This document shows positions 9,604 to 19,323 of a DNA stretch of 64,000 nt, piece by piece. Position 1 is the stretch's first letter; each line of letters begins with the position of its first letter. This stretch comes from Pseudogemmobacter faecipullorum (GTDB taxonomy: Bacteria; Pseudomonadota; Alphaproteobacteria; Rhodobacterales; Rhodobacteraceae). The notes beneath the pieces were generated by a model. That model searched no databases, was not told the DNA's origin, and saw only the letters and a list, made by a program, of their open reading frames with translations. The translations under genes and the position numbers were made by a program. The stretch is taken from NCBI RefSeq assembly GCF_020539525.1, contig NZ_JACDXX010000004.1, positions 1-64,000 of the forward strand. Direction: 5' to 3'.

Positions 9604-11058
9604 TTATAATCCCAGCAAAGTTTTAAGCAGATCATCGACGACCTGCAGCACACGGGCATTCGCGGCATAGGCCTTTTCTATCGTGAGCAGCCTGGCCATT
9701 TCGTCATCTGTATCCACACCGCCCGCAGCTTCGAGATCGGTGAGCGCAATGAAACGGGCAGATTCGTAGCTTTGCTCGCGCTCAGCTGAGAGACGTTGTG
9801 AGCCGATTTCTGACAACACAGTTGCTGCCAGAACCGGCAGGCTGAAACTGCCGGGGAGAGAGGGAGATGAGGAATTGCGAGTTACACCGAGAACCTGCGC
9901 CAGGTCTGAAAGTAAAGCGCTGTCCCCGGCCTGGCCGGGAGATAATGCCCCCAGTCCGTCACGCAGGCGAAACGCCGAGCCACCGGCCGCATCATCAAGG
10001 GCGGCATTGATCCGGATCCGCGCGGACAGACCAGGTTCCTGCTGCGGATCAAAGACCGCGCTGACATCGGTAAAGAGGCCGGAATGGCCGGCGGGCAGCG
10101 TGGCATCGAGCCCCGGGGCACTGAAACGCTCAATCATGTCGCGCGCGAATGCATCCAGGAGCTGCTGCCCCTTTACCGCCATTTCATCGCGAATGGCGAA
10201 TAGACCAGCAAGCTCACCACCGCGGACCGGCCCAGCCGCTGTGGACATATTGATTTCCCGGCCATTCAGCCGCAGCCCGGAAAGGGAGCCGCTTTCCAGG
10301 GACATATCGGCCACCACAAGATGCACTGGCGAAAACTCAAACTCGGCCGCCCGGCCGTCAAGCAGCATCCGGCCGCCCGGAGCAACCAGGGCGATGCGCA
10401 TTCCTTCCCTGGGAATCTCACCGATCGGAATGATCTGAGAGATTTCGTCGGTAATTGCCTGTCGCTGATCAAGCAGGGCAGAGACATCCTGGCCTGCTGC
10501 TGCATATGAGGCGATATGGCTATTCAACGCCTCGACCTGTTTCAGCCCCTCATTCAGACGCTGCACCAGGCTGCCAATCTGACTGTCGGCCCGGCTGCGT
10601 TCCTGCTGCAGCGCGGCGCTGGCTATATTGAGGCCAGAGGCGAGATCCTTCGCGGCCAGGACTGCTGAGCTGAGCCTTGCCGCGGATTGCGGCTGGCTGG
10701 CCGCCTCAAGCAAAGCGGTATCGAGCTGCTGAACCAGCCTGACCAATGCTCCCGGGGTCTCGGTCGTGCCGATGATTTTCTCGGCCCGTGTCAGAAAGGA
10801 TGCCCGCACCGAGCTTTCCGCCAGGGCAGCGCCTGCAGCGCGGCGGTCATTGAGCAAAAACAGATCACTGTGGCGCAGAATACCGGTGACACGAACCCCC
10901 TGACCCTGGCCACCGAGGCTGGCAGAGCTGAGCTGTACACTGCGCTTTGCATAGCCCGGCGTCGTCGCATTGGCGACATTCGATGCCAGCACCTCGGCCT
11001 GACGGGCGCTGGCATTCAGTCCGGAAAGGGCATTGCTCAGGGCGGCGGCGATGCTCAT
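9604..11058 (-). CDS. flgK: Flagellar hook-associated protein FlgK
   Basis: A 484-residue axial protein. It has the rod/hook N-terminal signature (ALSNALSGLNASARQAEVLASNVANATTPGY split over residues 7-37) and a C-terminal helix (EKAYAANARVLQVVDDLLKTLLGL) shared by flagellar axial proteins. It caps the hook before filament assembly. It is separated from flgE by 6 bp in the same operon. Confidence 0.94.
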   Translation of the reverse strand: MSIAAALSNALSGLNASARQAEVLASNVANATTPGYAKRSVQLSSASLGGQGQGVRVTGILRHSDLFLLNDRRAAGAALAESSVRASFLTRAEKIIGTTETPGALVRLVQQLDTALLEAASQPQSAARLSSAVLAAKDLASGLNIASAALQQERSRADSQIGSLVQRLNEGLKQVEALNSHIASYAAAGQDVSALLDQRQAITDEISQIIPIGEIPREGMRIALVAPGGRMLLDGRAAEFEFSPVHLVVADMSLESGSLSGLRLNGREINMSTAAGPVRGGELAGLFAIRDEMAVKGQQLLDAFARDMIERFSAPGLDATLPAGHSGLFTDVSAVFDPQQEPGLSARIRINAALDDAAGGSAFRLRDGLGALSPGQAGDSALLSDLAQVLGVTRNSSSPSLPGSFSLPVLAATVLSEIGSQRLSAEREQSYESARFIALTDLEAAGGVDTDDEMARLLTIEKAYAANARVLQVVDDLLKTLLGL

Positions 11059-11064
11059 CGGGGA

Positions 11065-12405
11065 TTACCGTTTGATATTGGTGGTTTCCTGAAGCATTTC
11101 ATCAACGGTCTGGATGACCTTGGCATTTGAGGAATAGGCCCGCTGAGTCTGGATCAGTGAAGTCAACTCGGCTGCAACATCGGTGGTTGACCCCTCTCTC
11201 GCATAGCCTTCGACAGAGCCGGTTGGCCCGTCACCCGCATCCCAGAGAAAAAACGATCCCGATTGCGGTGAGACCTGATAGGTCTGATTGTGCAGCGAGA
11301 GCAGACCATTCGGGTTGGGCACATCGACCAGCGGGATCTGGTAGAGAACACGGGTAAAACCGGTATCGTAGGTTGCAATAATATAGCCATTGGGATTGAC
11401 TTCGACGGTCGTGAGATTGCCCACCGGCGAGCCGTCTTTGGTGATCTGCACCGGAGCAAATTCATCGGACAATTGCGTCAGACCGTTCGGATCCCCCAGC
11501 CTGCCGATTGAGACATTCATTGGCCCGCCTGCCACGGTCAGCGGCAGAGTACCGGTAGCAGGATCATAGGGAGGCCAGGGCGCCCCTGGCGGCGGCACAA
11601 TAGTCGCGGTGACATTCGCAAGAGTGCCGCCGGAACTGCGGGAATCGTCGAAGGTAAGACTATACTCGCCTATCACCGCATTATTGCTGGCCGAATCCCG
11701 GATCACCATGGTCCAGCTGTTGGAATTCGGCGCGCCGACTGCCGGAACCATGGGAGTAAAGCTGAAATCAAGGGATTCGAAAGTACCGAGATTACCGAAA
11801 TATTCGACCGCAAAGGGCAGCATTTCCCCTGAGGCCCCAGGTTCGGTCGCCGTGGCCGGCAGGTTCACGCCAAGCGTCATCTGGGTGGTCGGATCCCCGG
11901 CTGTCTGGTTTGAATTGATGACCACCGGCACCAGGCCGGTGATGGTATCGCGGGGGAATACCGGAATTGTGCCATCGGATGTGGCAGGCCAGCCCAGCAG
12001 GACCAGACCAGATTCCGTCTTCAGCACGCCATTGGCATCGGTGCGGAAGGATCCGGTTGTTGTCATCAGCAAAGCGCCATCACTGCCGCTGCTGCCGGTA
12101 CGAAGACTGACCTCAGGCATGACCGGCAGCATACCACGGCCGGAAACCGCAAGGTCCAGCGGATGGGAGGTACCAACCAGGGCGCCACGCTCCTCAATCA
12201 GGCGCAGGGTAGAGGCGCGCACCCCCCCGGCCGAATAGGTGCCAGCCCCGCGCGCATTGGTGATAACCATACTCGAAAATTCTGCATTGGCGCGCTTATA
12301 GCCATATGTCCCTGAATTCGCGATATTATCAGAAATCGTCGCCAGACGGGTGGCATTTGCACTAAGCCCGGCAACCCCGGCATTGAGTGCGGAGGAAATG
12401 GTCAT
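11065..12405 (-). CDS. flgE: Flagellar hook protein FlgE
   Basis: A protein of about 446 residues starting MTISSALNAGVAGLSANATR, with NIANSGTYGYKR in the N-terminal helix and a C-terminal LIQTQRAYSSNAKVIQTVDEM helix. The middle region forms the hook surface domains. The ATG at 12405 is preferred over a GTG at 12414 because an AAAGGTG ribosome site sits 6-7 bp before it and would overlap the GTG. The second gene in the operon after motB. Confidence 0.93.
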   Translation of the reverse strand: MTISSALNAGVAGLSANATRLATISDNIANSGTYGYKRANAEFSSMVITNARGAGTYSAGGVRASTLRLIEERGALVGTSHPLDLAVSGRGMLPVMPEVSLRTGSSGSDGALLMTTTGSFRTDANGVLKTESGLVLLGWPATSDGTIPVFPRDTITGLVPVVINSNQTAGDPTTQMTLGVNLPATATEPGASGEMLPFAVEYFGNLGTFESLDFSFTPMVPAVGAPNSNSWTMVIRDSASNNAVIGEYSLTFDDSRSSGGTLANVTATIVPPPGAPWPPYDPATGTLPLTVAGGPMNVSIGRLGDPNGLTQLSDEFAPVQITKDGSPVGNLTTVEVNPNGYIIATYDTGFTRVLYQIPLVDVPNPNGLLSLHNQTYQVSPQSGSFFLWDAGDGPTGSVEGYAREGSTTDVAAELTSLIQTQRAYSSNAKVIQTVDEMLQETTNIKR

Positions 12406-12490
12406 CAGGAGCACCTTTCTGCTGCATGACTTTCCTCAAATTTTGCAGAAGGAAGCTAACGTTCCCCTAACAGCTCGGATTTTAGCGATT

Positions 12491-13315
12491 TCATCGATCG
12501 TGGCGCAGCAAAACAATCTCGATCCGGTTATTGCGCTGCACTGTCGGATCCAGCGCCACCGGGCGGCGATCTGCGAAACCTGTGACGCGCTGGAAGCGCA
12601 ATTCCGCAAGCCCGGCGCTTTGCAGCAGGCCGCGCATCATCCCGGCCCGGGCAGAAGAGAGATCCCAGCCGGGCGGCAGGGCCATAGGCAATGGATAGCG
12701 GCGCAGATGGCCATTCACCGCAACCTGATTGCTGACGATCCCCAGCACCTCGGCCAGCATCTGCGCAAGAGCAATCGTCACCGGCTGCGGATGTGCTGTG
12801 TCTTCCTGAAACAAAGTCGCATCCGGCAGATCAAACAGCTCGATCACCAGCCCCTCATCGGTGACCCGCGTCACAACATGGCGCAGCATCTGCTGCATGG
12901 TACGACTTTCACCACCACGCTCAAACAGAGCCTGTTCAACCTTTTTAACCAGCTCAGCCTGCCCATTTTCCCCCTCTTCGCCCGCATTGGCGACACCGGC
13001 TCCACCGCGTTCATGCGCCGTGCCACCATAACCATTATGCGCCCGCTGCTCTTCGGCGAAGAGCGAGGCACCATCGAGGGTATCCTCACCGCCACCCGAG
13101 ACACGGTTGATCGGAATCGAAGGGTTGAAATAATCAGACAATCCCTTTCGCTGCTTTTCGGTGGTCGCATTCATCAGCCACATCAGCAGGAAAAATGCCA
13201 TCATCGCGGTGACGAAATCGGCATAGGCAACTTTCCAGGCCCCGCCATGCTGCGCCGCAGGCGACAGCTTTCGCTTCCGTTTCACAATGATCGTCGAATT
13301 TCCTGGTGTCGCCAC
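12491..13315 (-). CDS. motB: Flagellar motor stator protein MotB
   Basis: A 274-residue inner-membrane protein. It has a short basic cytoplasmic tail, one membrane helix with the proton-channel aspartate context (WKVAYADFVTAMMAFFLLMWLM, split across about 27-48), and a C-terminal OmpA-like peptidoglycan-binding domain ending near NNRIEIVLL. It anchors the stator to the cell wall. No motA lies in the window. First gene of the leftward flagellar operon, 85 bp before flgE. Confidence 0.93.
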   Translation of the reverse strand: MATPGNSTIIVKRKRKLSPAAQHGGAWKVAYADFVTAMMAFFLLMWLMNATTEKQRKGLSDYFNPSIPINRVSGGGEDTLDGASLFAEEQRAHNGYGGTAHERGGAGVANAGEEGENGQAELVKKVEQALFERGGESRTMQQMLRHVVTRVTDEGLVIELFDLPDATLFQEDTAHPQPVTIALAQMLAEVLGIVSNQVAVNGHLRRYPLPMALPPGWDLSSARAGMMRGLLQSAGLAELRFQRVTGFADRRPVALDPTVQRNNRIEIVLLRHDR

Positions 13316-13370
13316 AGCCGCCCCCCGAAGCCATCCGCAAAGAATGGCAAATCAGGGTGAACAGGGGCTT

Positions 13371-13385
13371 AAAACCGCGGTTTTT
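13371..13385. terminator. Short palindrome downstream of dnaQ, possible terminator
   Basis: AAAACCGCGGTTTT palindrome followed by T, between the end of dnaQ and the start of motB. The stem is short and the role as the dnaQ operon terminator is tentative. Confidence 0.35.
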
Positions 13386-13434
13386 CGGGAAAAGTCAGAT
13401 TGATGACACAATCCCGATCAGCATCCGCAGAGGC

Positions 13435-14133
13435 TCAGAGGCGTTTGAGCCAGAGCGCTGCGGGCCCCAGTTTGCCAATAAAGGCCTGATGCGCCGCCGC
13501 TTCAGCCTCGGTCAGCCGCGAGGGCAAGGCTTCGGCACGCGGCCGCGGCCGCCAGTCGTCCTGGGGTCTGTGCACCTCATCCTGACGGGCGGCAGGTTTT
13601 GGTGCCAGCACCAGATCAGGCTGCCGTCCGCCAATCAGTTCCAGATAGACTTCGGCGAGAATTTCGCTGTCGAGCAGAGCGCCGTGCTTTTCGCGTCGCG
13701 AATTATCAACCCCAAAGCGGCGGCACAGGGCATCGAGCGTAGCCGGCGAACCTGGGAAGCGCTGGCGCGCCATCATCAGCGTATCGATTGCCTGGCTCAT
13801 CGGCATGGTCGCAAGCCCCATGCGTTTCAGCTCAAAGTTCAGGAATTTCATGTCGAAACTGGCATTATGAATCACCAGTTTTGACTCTCCGACAAAGCTC
13901 TGAAAATCGCGGCCGATCGCGGCAAAGACCGGCTTGTCGCGCAGGAAATCATCCCCGAGCCCGTGAACCTCGAAAGCCTCCCGCGGCATCGCCCGTTCCG
14001 GGTTAATATACTGATGATAGGTCTTTCCGGTCGGCATATGGTTGAACAGCTCAACCGCACCGATCTCGACAATCCGGTCACCCTGCTCGGGATCAAAGCC
14101 TGTGGTTTCGGTATCAAGAACGATTTCGCGCAT
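13435..14133 (-). CDS. dnaQ: DNA polymerase III epsilon subunit (3'-5' proofreading exonuclease)
   Basis: A 232-residue DEDDh exonuclease. Exo I is DTETTGFD (about 7-14), Exo II lies around HNASFDMKFLN (about 92-102), and Exo III is HGALLDSEILAEVYLEL (about 150-166) with the catalytic His and Asp. A proline/arginine-rich C-terminal tail probably carries the contact to the alpha subunit. It follows coaE by 3 bp in the maf-aroE-coaE-dnaQ operon. Confidence 0.95.
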   Translation of the reverse strand: MREIVLDTETTGFDPEQGDRIVEIGAVELFNHMPTGKTYHQYINPERAMPREAFEVHGLGDDFLRDKPVFAAIGRDFQSFVGESKLVIHNASFDMKFLNFELKRMGLATMPMSQAIDTLMMARQRFPGSPATLDALCRRFGVDNSRREKHGALLDSEILAEVYLELIGGRQPDLVLAPKPAARQDEVHRPQDDWRPRPRAEALPSRLTEAEAAAHQAFIGKLGPAALWLKRL

Positions 14134-14136
14134 ATT

Positions 14137-14727
14137 TTAGCCTTTTCTGGCCCGGATATGGGCAATCAATGCCTCAACATAGGCGCGTGTGCTGTCATGC
14201 GACAGGGTCTCGACGATATGATCGGCACGGCGGCGCTTATCAGCATCGGCCATCTGCCGCGACAGGATCAGCCGGAACTGCTCCTCGGTCATTCCGGGGC
14301 GGGCCATCACCCGCGCACGCTGCAGTTCCGCTGGTGCGGTGACCAGCAAAACCGCATCGCATTCACTTTCGGTCCCTTTTTCGAACAGAAGCGGGATGTC
14401 GAGGACCAGCAGACCACTGCCCAGATTGCGGATAAACGCTGCCCGATCCTGGGCAACAAGCGGATGCACCAGGGAATCGAGCTGCGCAAAACGTGTCGGA
14501 TCTGCGGCAAGCGCAGCCTTAAGCGCTTCACGTGAAACAGCTTCGTCACGGATCGCCTCGGGAAAATGCGGCTGCAAAGCTGCGACCCCCAGGCCGCCTC
14601 GGGCATAAAGCCGGTGCACCGCCGCATCGGCATCCCAGACCGGGATGCCCGCCGCGGCAAAAAAGCCCGCCGTGGTCGATTTGCCCATGCCGATAGAGCC
14701 GGTCAGGCCAAGGCGAAAAACCGTCAT
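14137..14727 (-). CDS. coaE: Dephospho-CoA kinase
   Basis: A 196-residue P-loop kinase for the last step of coenzyme A synthesis. Walker A is GLTGSIGMGKSTT at residues 7-19. The VWDADAAVHRLY motif follows at about 32-43. The lid region near RMARPGMTEEQF-type sequence is present. It overlaps the aroE stop by 4 bp. A parS-like palindrome is embedded at 14524-14539. Confidence 0.95.
   Translation of the reverse strand: MTVFRLGLTGSIGMGKSTTAGFFAAAGIPVWDADAAVHRLYARGGLGVAALQPHFPEAIRDEAVSREALKAALAADPTRFAQLDSLVHPLVAQDRAAFIRNLGSGLLVLDIPLLFEKGTESECDAVLLVTAPAELQRARVMARPGMTEEQFRLILSRQMADADKRRRADHIVETLSHDSTRAYVEALIAHIRARKG
14524..14539. other. parS-like site 1 (inside coaE)
   Basis: CGCTTCACGTGAAACA matches the general parS 16-mer (TGTTTCACGTGAAACA) at 14 of 16 positions. 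It lies within coding sequence. Confidence 0.7.
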
Positions 14728-15563
14728 GCGGCCAGCACCGCCTGGCGCGTGGCATCATCCACCACCGGGCGCAGTCCGAACCAGCGCTCAAACCCGGGGA
14801 CAGCCTGATGCAGCAGCATCCCCAGGCCATCGACCACCGTATTACCACGATCTTCGGCCTCGATCAGCAGCTGGGTTTTGAGCGGGGTATAGACAATATC
14901 AGTGACCAGGCAGGCCTGATTCAGCCGATCCAGGTTCAGGGGCAGATCCGCTTTGCCAGTCATACCAAGCGAGGTGGTATTCACCAGGGTCGCACAATCC
15001 TCGATCATCTCGCCGACATGGGTCCAGTCATAGACCACGACCTTCGCGCCAAAGTCCTGGCGCATGCTCTCGGCCCTGGGCCTAGTGCGGTTAACCAGCC
15101 GGACTTCGGGCACACCCACCTCTATCAGCGCGGCCACCACAGCTCGCGCCGCGCCCCCGGCCCCCAGAACCGCTGCCGGTCCGGCGGCAGGATCCCAATA
15201 GGGCGCGTTTTGCCGCAGATTGGCGATAAATCCCGATCCGTCGGTGTTATCCGCGTGGATTTTGCCATCCTTGCGGAAAATCAGCGTGTTTGCCGCACCG
15301 ATCAGTGCTGCCCGATCGGTGATAACATCCGCGATCGACAGGATCGCCTCTTTATGTGGCAAAGTGATATTCGCACCAAAAAAACCCAGATCTGGCAGCG
15401 TGCGCAAAACACGTTCCAGATTTTGTGGCTCAACCGCCATGGGAATGTAATGGCCCTTCAGATCGTAACGTTTGAGCCAATAGCCATGCAAAGCCGGGCT
15501 GCGGCTATGCGCGACCGGATATCCGATCACACCGGCCAGAGGGATCTGCGAAAGTTCAGTCAT
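14724..15563 (-). CDS. aroE: Shikimate dehydrogenase (NADP+)
   Basis: A 279-residue enzyme reducing 3-dehydroshikimate in the aromatic amino-acid pathway. The substrate-binding [10 protein letters not shown] motif lies near residue 20, NTDGSGF near 105, and the nucleotide-binding [10 protein letters not shown] near 134. Length and motif order are normal. It overlaps both neighbours by 4 bp (maf upstream, coaE downstream). Confidence 0.95.
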   Translation of the reverse strand: MTELSQIPLAGVIGYPVAHSRSPALHGYWLKRYDLKGHYIPMAVEPQNLERVLRTLPDLGFFGANITLPHKEAILSIADVITDRAALIGAANTLIFRKDGKIHADNTDGSGFIANLRQNAPYWDPAAGPAAVLGAGGAARAVVAALIEVGVPEVRLVNRTRPRAESMRQDFGAKVVVYDWTHVGEMIEDCATLVNTTSLGMTGKADLPLNLDRLNQACLVTDIVYTPLKTQLLIEAEDRGNTVVDGLGMLLHQAVPGFERWFGLRPVVDDATRQAVLAA

Positions 15564-16195
15564 GCGGGAATCGAGCCTCTGAGAGACAACCAGGATAAAA
15601 GTGGCACAAGCGGAAGGCCAAGGATGGTAAAATGGTCACCCTGAACCGCTGAAAACAGGCGCACGCCCTCTTCCTCGATCCGGTAGCCCCCGACGCTCTC
15701 GCAAAGAACATCCTGGTGTCGTGCAATATAGCCGTCCAGCCAGGTTTCTGTGAATTCACGCATGGTAAGCCGGGCCTCACCGACCTGGCGCCAGACCGGC
15801 CGGCCCGCTTCATAAACCACCACTGCGGAATAAAGCCGATGGGTTTTTCCGCGCAGTCGCAACAGCTGCGCCCGGGCCTGACCCAGGTCGCCAGGTTTTC
15901 CAAACACCTCATCCCCGAGCGCAAGGATCTGATCACTGCCGATCACCAGCGCTTCGGGATGCTTCTCCGCCAGCTTGCGCGCCTTCATTTCGGCCAGAGT
16001 ATCCGCCATGTCGCGCGGCGGCGCACCCTCGGCCTGCAGAGACAGGCGAATCGATTCTTCATCAATCCGCGCCGGGCGCGCCTCAAAGGTGATCCCGGCC
16101 GCCTTCAGCATCGCAATACGGCTGGTCGAGGCCGAGGCAAGCAGCAGCGGCCTGGGATCAGGGTAATTTTTTTCCGTAATCAGGCCTGGGGTCAC
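15560..16195 (-). CDS. maf: Maf-family nucleotide pyrophosphatase
   Basis: A 211-residue Maf/Ham1-fold protein that hydrolyses modified or non-canonical nucleoside triphosphates. It has [18 protein letters not shown] near the N-terminus, GSDQ in the middle and GGYRIEEEG near 170. It is the first gene of the leftward maf-aroE-coaE-dnaQ operon and sits at the edge of the predicted replication origin. A DnaA box begins 3 bp before its start. Confidence 0.92.
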   Translation of the reverse strand: MTPGLITEKNYPDPRPLLLASASTSRIAMLKAAGITFEARPARIDEESIRLSLQAEGAPPRDMADTLAEMKARKLAEKHPEALVIGSDQILALGDEVFGKPGDLGQARAQLLRLRGKTHRLYSAVVVYEAGRPVWRQVGEARLTMREFTETWLDGYIARHQDVLCESVGGYRIEEEGVRLFSAVQGDHFTILGLPLVPLLSWLSLRGSIPA

Positions 16196-16197
16196 TC

Positions 16198-16585
16198 TGT
16201 GGATAATCCGGGTTTGTTCCTGCTAGCCCCCTCAGGACTAAACCGGGGAAAGGCGGTTGTGAAGCTCTCAGGGGTGGATAACGGCATTCTTTACCAGGTG
16301 TTATCCCAGGGCGCAGAACTCTTTCCACCGGATGAGGATAAGTAAACTTACCAGGGCCAGGATGGTTAACGGCCTGGGGAAAGAATCCACGCCAGGAAAT
16401 TTCAGAATCAGCTGTTTTTCCGCAATATTTTACACTTTACAGGCCAAGTCGGACTCTTATCCACGACTTATCCACAACCAGGTAAGGGCTGGGATAACTG
16501 CCCCTGAACCTGGTTAATTCTTTTATCCACCGGGCCTACTACAACATCATTAAAATCTCTTTCTTTAATATTTTCTGAAGTAAGA
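16198..16585. other. Predicted chromosomal replication origin (oriC)
   Basis: This gap between divergent maf and rho holds DnaA boxes at 16198-16206 (minus, perfect TTATCCACA), 16273-16281 (minus, one mismatch), 16457-16465 (plus, one mismatch), 16468-16476 (plus, perfect) and 16523-16531 (plus, one mismatch), plus a weaker one at 16333-16341 (minus). AT-rich tracts at 16424-16440 and 16543-16585 could be unwinding elements. In some alphaproteobacteria the origin lies beside maf, and parAB with parS sites lie close by, as here. Function is inferred. Confidence 0.75.
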
Positions 16586-16756
16586 AAGCCTGCGTGATTT
16601 TCGGCTGAGAAACCTGGCGCCTGGCCCAGGCCTGATTGACTTTTGCAGGCCGGGGTTCTATCTGCGCAGAGAGCTTGGTCGTCCGACCTGAGCACCTCCC
16701 ATCCTTCAGTCCTACCGACCCACGCCGCTCAGCGTTAGTTTCGTACAGGTTTCATC

Positions 16757-18025
16757 ATGATCGAACGTCTCAATCTCTCGGATCTTAAGGCGAAAACGCC
16801 GGCTGACCTCCTCGCCATGGCTGAGGAATGGGAGATCGAGAATGCGCCTTCGATGCGCAAAGGCGAAATGATGTTCCAGATCCTGAAGGAACATGCGGAA
16901 GAGGGCTATGAGATCGGTGGAGACGGCGTCCTGGAGGTTCTTCAGGACGGTTTTGGCTTCCTGCGCAGCCCAGAGGCCAACTATCTCCCAGGTCCGGATG
17001 ATATCTATGTCTCGCCCGATATGATCCGGCAGTTTTCGCTGCGGACCGGGGATTCCATCGAGGGTGTGATCAAGGCACCTTTCGAGAATGAGCGCTATTT
17101 CAGCCTGGTGAAGGCCACCCGGATCAATTTCGACGATCCCGAAAAGGCCAAGCACAAGGTGCATTTCGACAACCTGACGCCGCTCTATCCGAATGAGCGG
17201 CTGAAGATGGAAGTCGAGGATCCGACCATCAAAGACCGTTCCGCGCGGATCATCGACCTGGTGGCTCCGATTGGTAAAGGCCAGCGGGCGCTGATCGTGG
17301 CGCCGCCGCGCACCGGGAAAACCGTGCTGCTGCAGAATATTGCCCGCTCGATCGCTGAGAACCATCCTGAGTGCTATCTGATCGTGCTGCTGATCGATGA
17401 GCGCCCCGAGGAGGTGACCGATATGCAGCGCTCGGTGAAGGGCGAGGTGATTTCCTCGACCTTCGACGAGCCTGCGACCCGTCACGTCGCGGTCTCGGAA
17501 ATGGTGATCGAAAAGGCCAAGCGCCTGGTCGAGCATAAGCGAGATGTTGTGATCCTGCTCGACTCGATCACAAGACTTGGACGAGCCTTCAACACTGTGG
17601 TGCCGAGCTCGGGTAAAGTGCTTACCGGTGGTGTAGATGCCAATGCTTTGCAGCGCCCGAAGCGCTTCTTCGGTGCGGCGCGCAATATCGAGGAAGGTGG
17701 CTCGCTGACCATCATCGCCACCGCGCTGATCGATACCGGTTCGCGCATGGACGAGGTGATCTTTGAGGAATTCAAAGGCACCGGTAACAGCGAAATCGTG
17801 CTGGATCGTAAGGTTGCCGATAAACGCGTCTTCCCGGCCATGGATATTCTGAAATCGGGCACCCGGAAAGAAGATCTGCTGGTCGATAAGTCGGATCTGC
17901 AGAAGACCTATGTGCTGCGTCGTATTCTGAACCCGATGGGCACGACCGATGCGATTGAATTCCTGATCGGCAAGCTGAAACAAACCAAGTCGAACAGTGA
18001 TTTCTTCGACTCGATGAACGCCTGA
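16757..18025 (+). CDS. rho: Transcription termination factor Rho
   Basis: A 422-residue hexameric RNA helicase. It has the N-terminal Rho RNA-binding fold ([20 protein letters not shown]), the cold-shock-like domain with GFGFLRS, Walker [11 protein letters not shown] near residue 182, and Walker [14 protein letters not shown] near 265. A complete, normal-length protein. It starts the rightward rho-mnmE-mnmG-rsmG-parA-parB run immediately beside the predicted origin. Confidence 0.97.
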   Translation: MIERLNLSDLKAKTPADLLAMAEEWEIENAPSMRKGEMMFQILKEHAEEGYEIGGDGVLEVLQDGFGFLRSPEANYLPGPDDIYVSPDMIRQFSLRTGDSIEGVIKAPFENERYFSLVKATRINFDDPEKAKHKVHFDNLTPLYPNERLKMEVEDPTIKDRSARIIDLVAPIGKGQRALIVAPPRTGKTVLLQNIARSIAENHPECYLIVLLIDERPEEVTDMQRSVKGEVISSTFDEPATRHVAVSEMVIEKAKRLVEHKRDVVILLDSITRLGRAFNTVVPSSGKVLTGGVDANALQRPKRFFGAARNIEEGGSLTIIATALIDTGSRMDEVIFEEFKGTGNSEIVLDRKVADKRVFPAMDILKSGTRKEDLLVDKSDLQKTYVLRRILNPMGTTDAIEFLIGKLKQTKSNSDFFDSMNA

Positions 18026-18045
18026 CCTGGCGCGGCGAGGGTGCA

Positions 18046-19323
18046 ATGGGGGAAACCATTTATGCCAGCGCGACCGCTCGCGGTCGGGCCGGGGTCGCAA
18101 TAATTCGGGTTTCCGGAAGTAGTGCGCACCAGGTTTGCGCGCTGCTTTGTGGTTCTGTCCCTGCGCCTCGCCAGGCCGCTCTTCGCAACATCTCGTGGAA
18201 CGGTGAGATTCTTGATCAATCACTGGTATTGATCTTTGGCGAAGGCGCCAGCTTTACCGGCGAAGATGTCGCTGAATTTCAGATCCATGGCGGTATCGCT
18301 GTTGTCTCAGCGGTGTTGCGGGCGATTTCCGAGACCGGCCTGGCGCGGCTGGCTGAACCTGGCGAGTTCACCCGCCGTGCTTTCGACAATGGTATGCTGG
18401 ACCTGACCCAGGTAGAGGGGCTGGCCGATCTGATTGATGCTGAGACCGAGGCGCAGCGGAAACAGGCGCTGCGCACTTTGTCGGGCGAGATTGGCAAACG
18501 GGTTGAGCAATGGCGCGCCAGGCTGATCCGTGCGGCCGCGCTGATCGAGGCCACCATCGACTTTGCCGATGAGGATGTTCCGGTCGATGTCACCCCGGAA
18601 GTCAGCGAAATTCTGACCACTCTCCTGGCCGAACTGGAGCGGGAAGCGGCGGCGATAGGCGCGGCCGAGCGTATCCGCGAAGGCTTTGAGGTGGCGATTG
18701 TCGGCGCGCCCAATGCTGGAAAATCAACCCTGCTGAACCGCCTGGCCGGACGCGAGGCTGCGATTACTTCGGAAATTGCCGGTACCACGCGTGATGTGAT
18801 TGAGGTTCGTATGGATCTCGCCGGCTATGCGGTGACCTTGCTTGATACAGCTGGGCTACGCCAGGGCGAAGACCCGATCGAGCGCGAAGGCATCCGCCGG
18901 GCAGTGGCCAGGGCCGAGGCTGCGGATTTGCGGATTTTCCTCGGTCCACCAGAGGGTTACCTGGATCCTGCGCCAGGTGATATCCTGGCGCAGGGCAAGG
19001 CTGACCTGGGAAATACCGGCGGGCTGGCGGTTTCTGGCCTGACGGGTCAGGGCATTGAGCAGCTTTTGCAGCAGCTTGCAGAGCAGCTCTCGGAAAAGGT
19101 TGCGGGCGCTGGTATCATGGTGCGCGAGCGGCATCGCCTGGCCCTGGGCCTGGGGATTGAGTCGATTCGCCAGGTTTTGCTGATGCTGCGCCAGGACTAT
19201 CTGGCGGAAATCCTGGCGGAAGAGCTGCGCAATGCGCTGCGTGCCCTTGATGTTCTGGTGGGGCGCATCGATGTAGACGAGTTGCTGGGCGAAATTTTCT
19301 CCAGTTTCTGTATCGGGAAGTGA
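18046..19323 (+). CDS. mnmE: tRNA modification GTPase MnmE
   Basis: A 425-residue GTPase. The N-terminal folate-binding domain contains [20 protein letters not shown]. The inserted G domain has the P-loop GAPNAGKST (about 222-230) and DTAG. The C-terminus ends in the family hallmark FCIGK with the catalytic cysteine. With MnmG it modifies U34 of certain tRNAs (cmnm5U). mnmG starts at the stop codon of this gene (TGATG), so they are coupled. Confidence 0.97.
   Translation: MGETIYASATARGRAGVAIIRVSGSSAHQVCALLCGSVPAPRQAALRNISWNGEILDQSLVLIFGEGASFTGEDVAEFQIHGGIAVVSAVLRAISETGLARLAEPGEFTRRAFDNGMLDLTQVEGLADLIDAETEAQRKQALRTLSGEIGKRVEQWRARLIRAAALIEATIDFADEDVPVDVTPEVSEILTTLLAELEREAAAIGAAERIREGFEVAIVGAPNAGKSTLLNRLAGREAAITSEIAGTTRDVIEVRMDLAGYAVTLLDTAGLRQGEDPIEREGIRRAVARAEAADLRIFLGPPEGYLDPAPGDILAQGKADLGNTGGLAVSGLTGQGIEQLLQQLAEQLSEKVAGAGIMVRERHRLALGLGIESIRQVLLMLRQDYLAEILAEELRNALRALDVLVGRIDVDELLGEIFSSFCIGK

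Noticed and set aside
16712-18223. 503-codon open frame opposite rho
   Set aside because: Antisense shadow of rho and the start of mnmE; the sequence has no family character.
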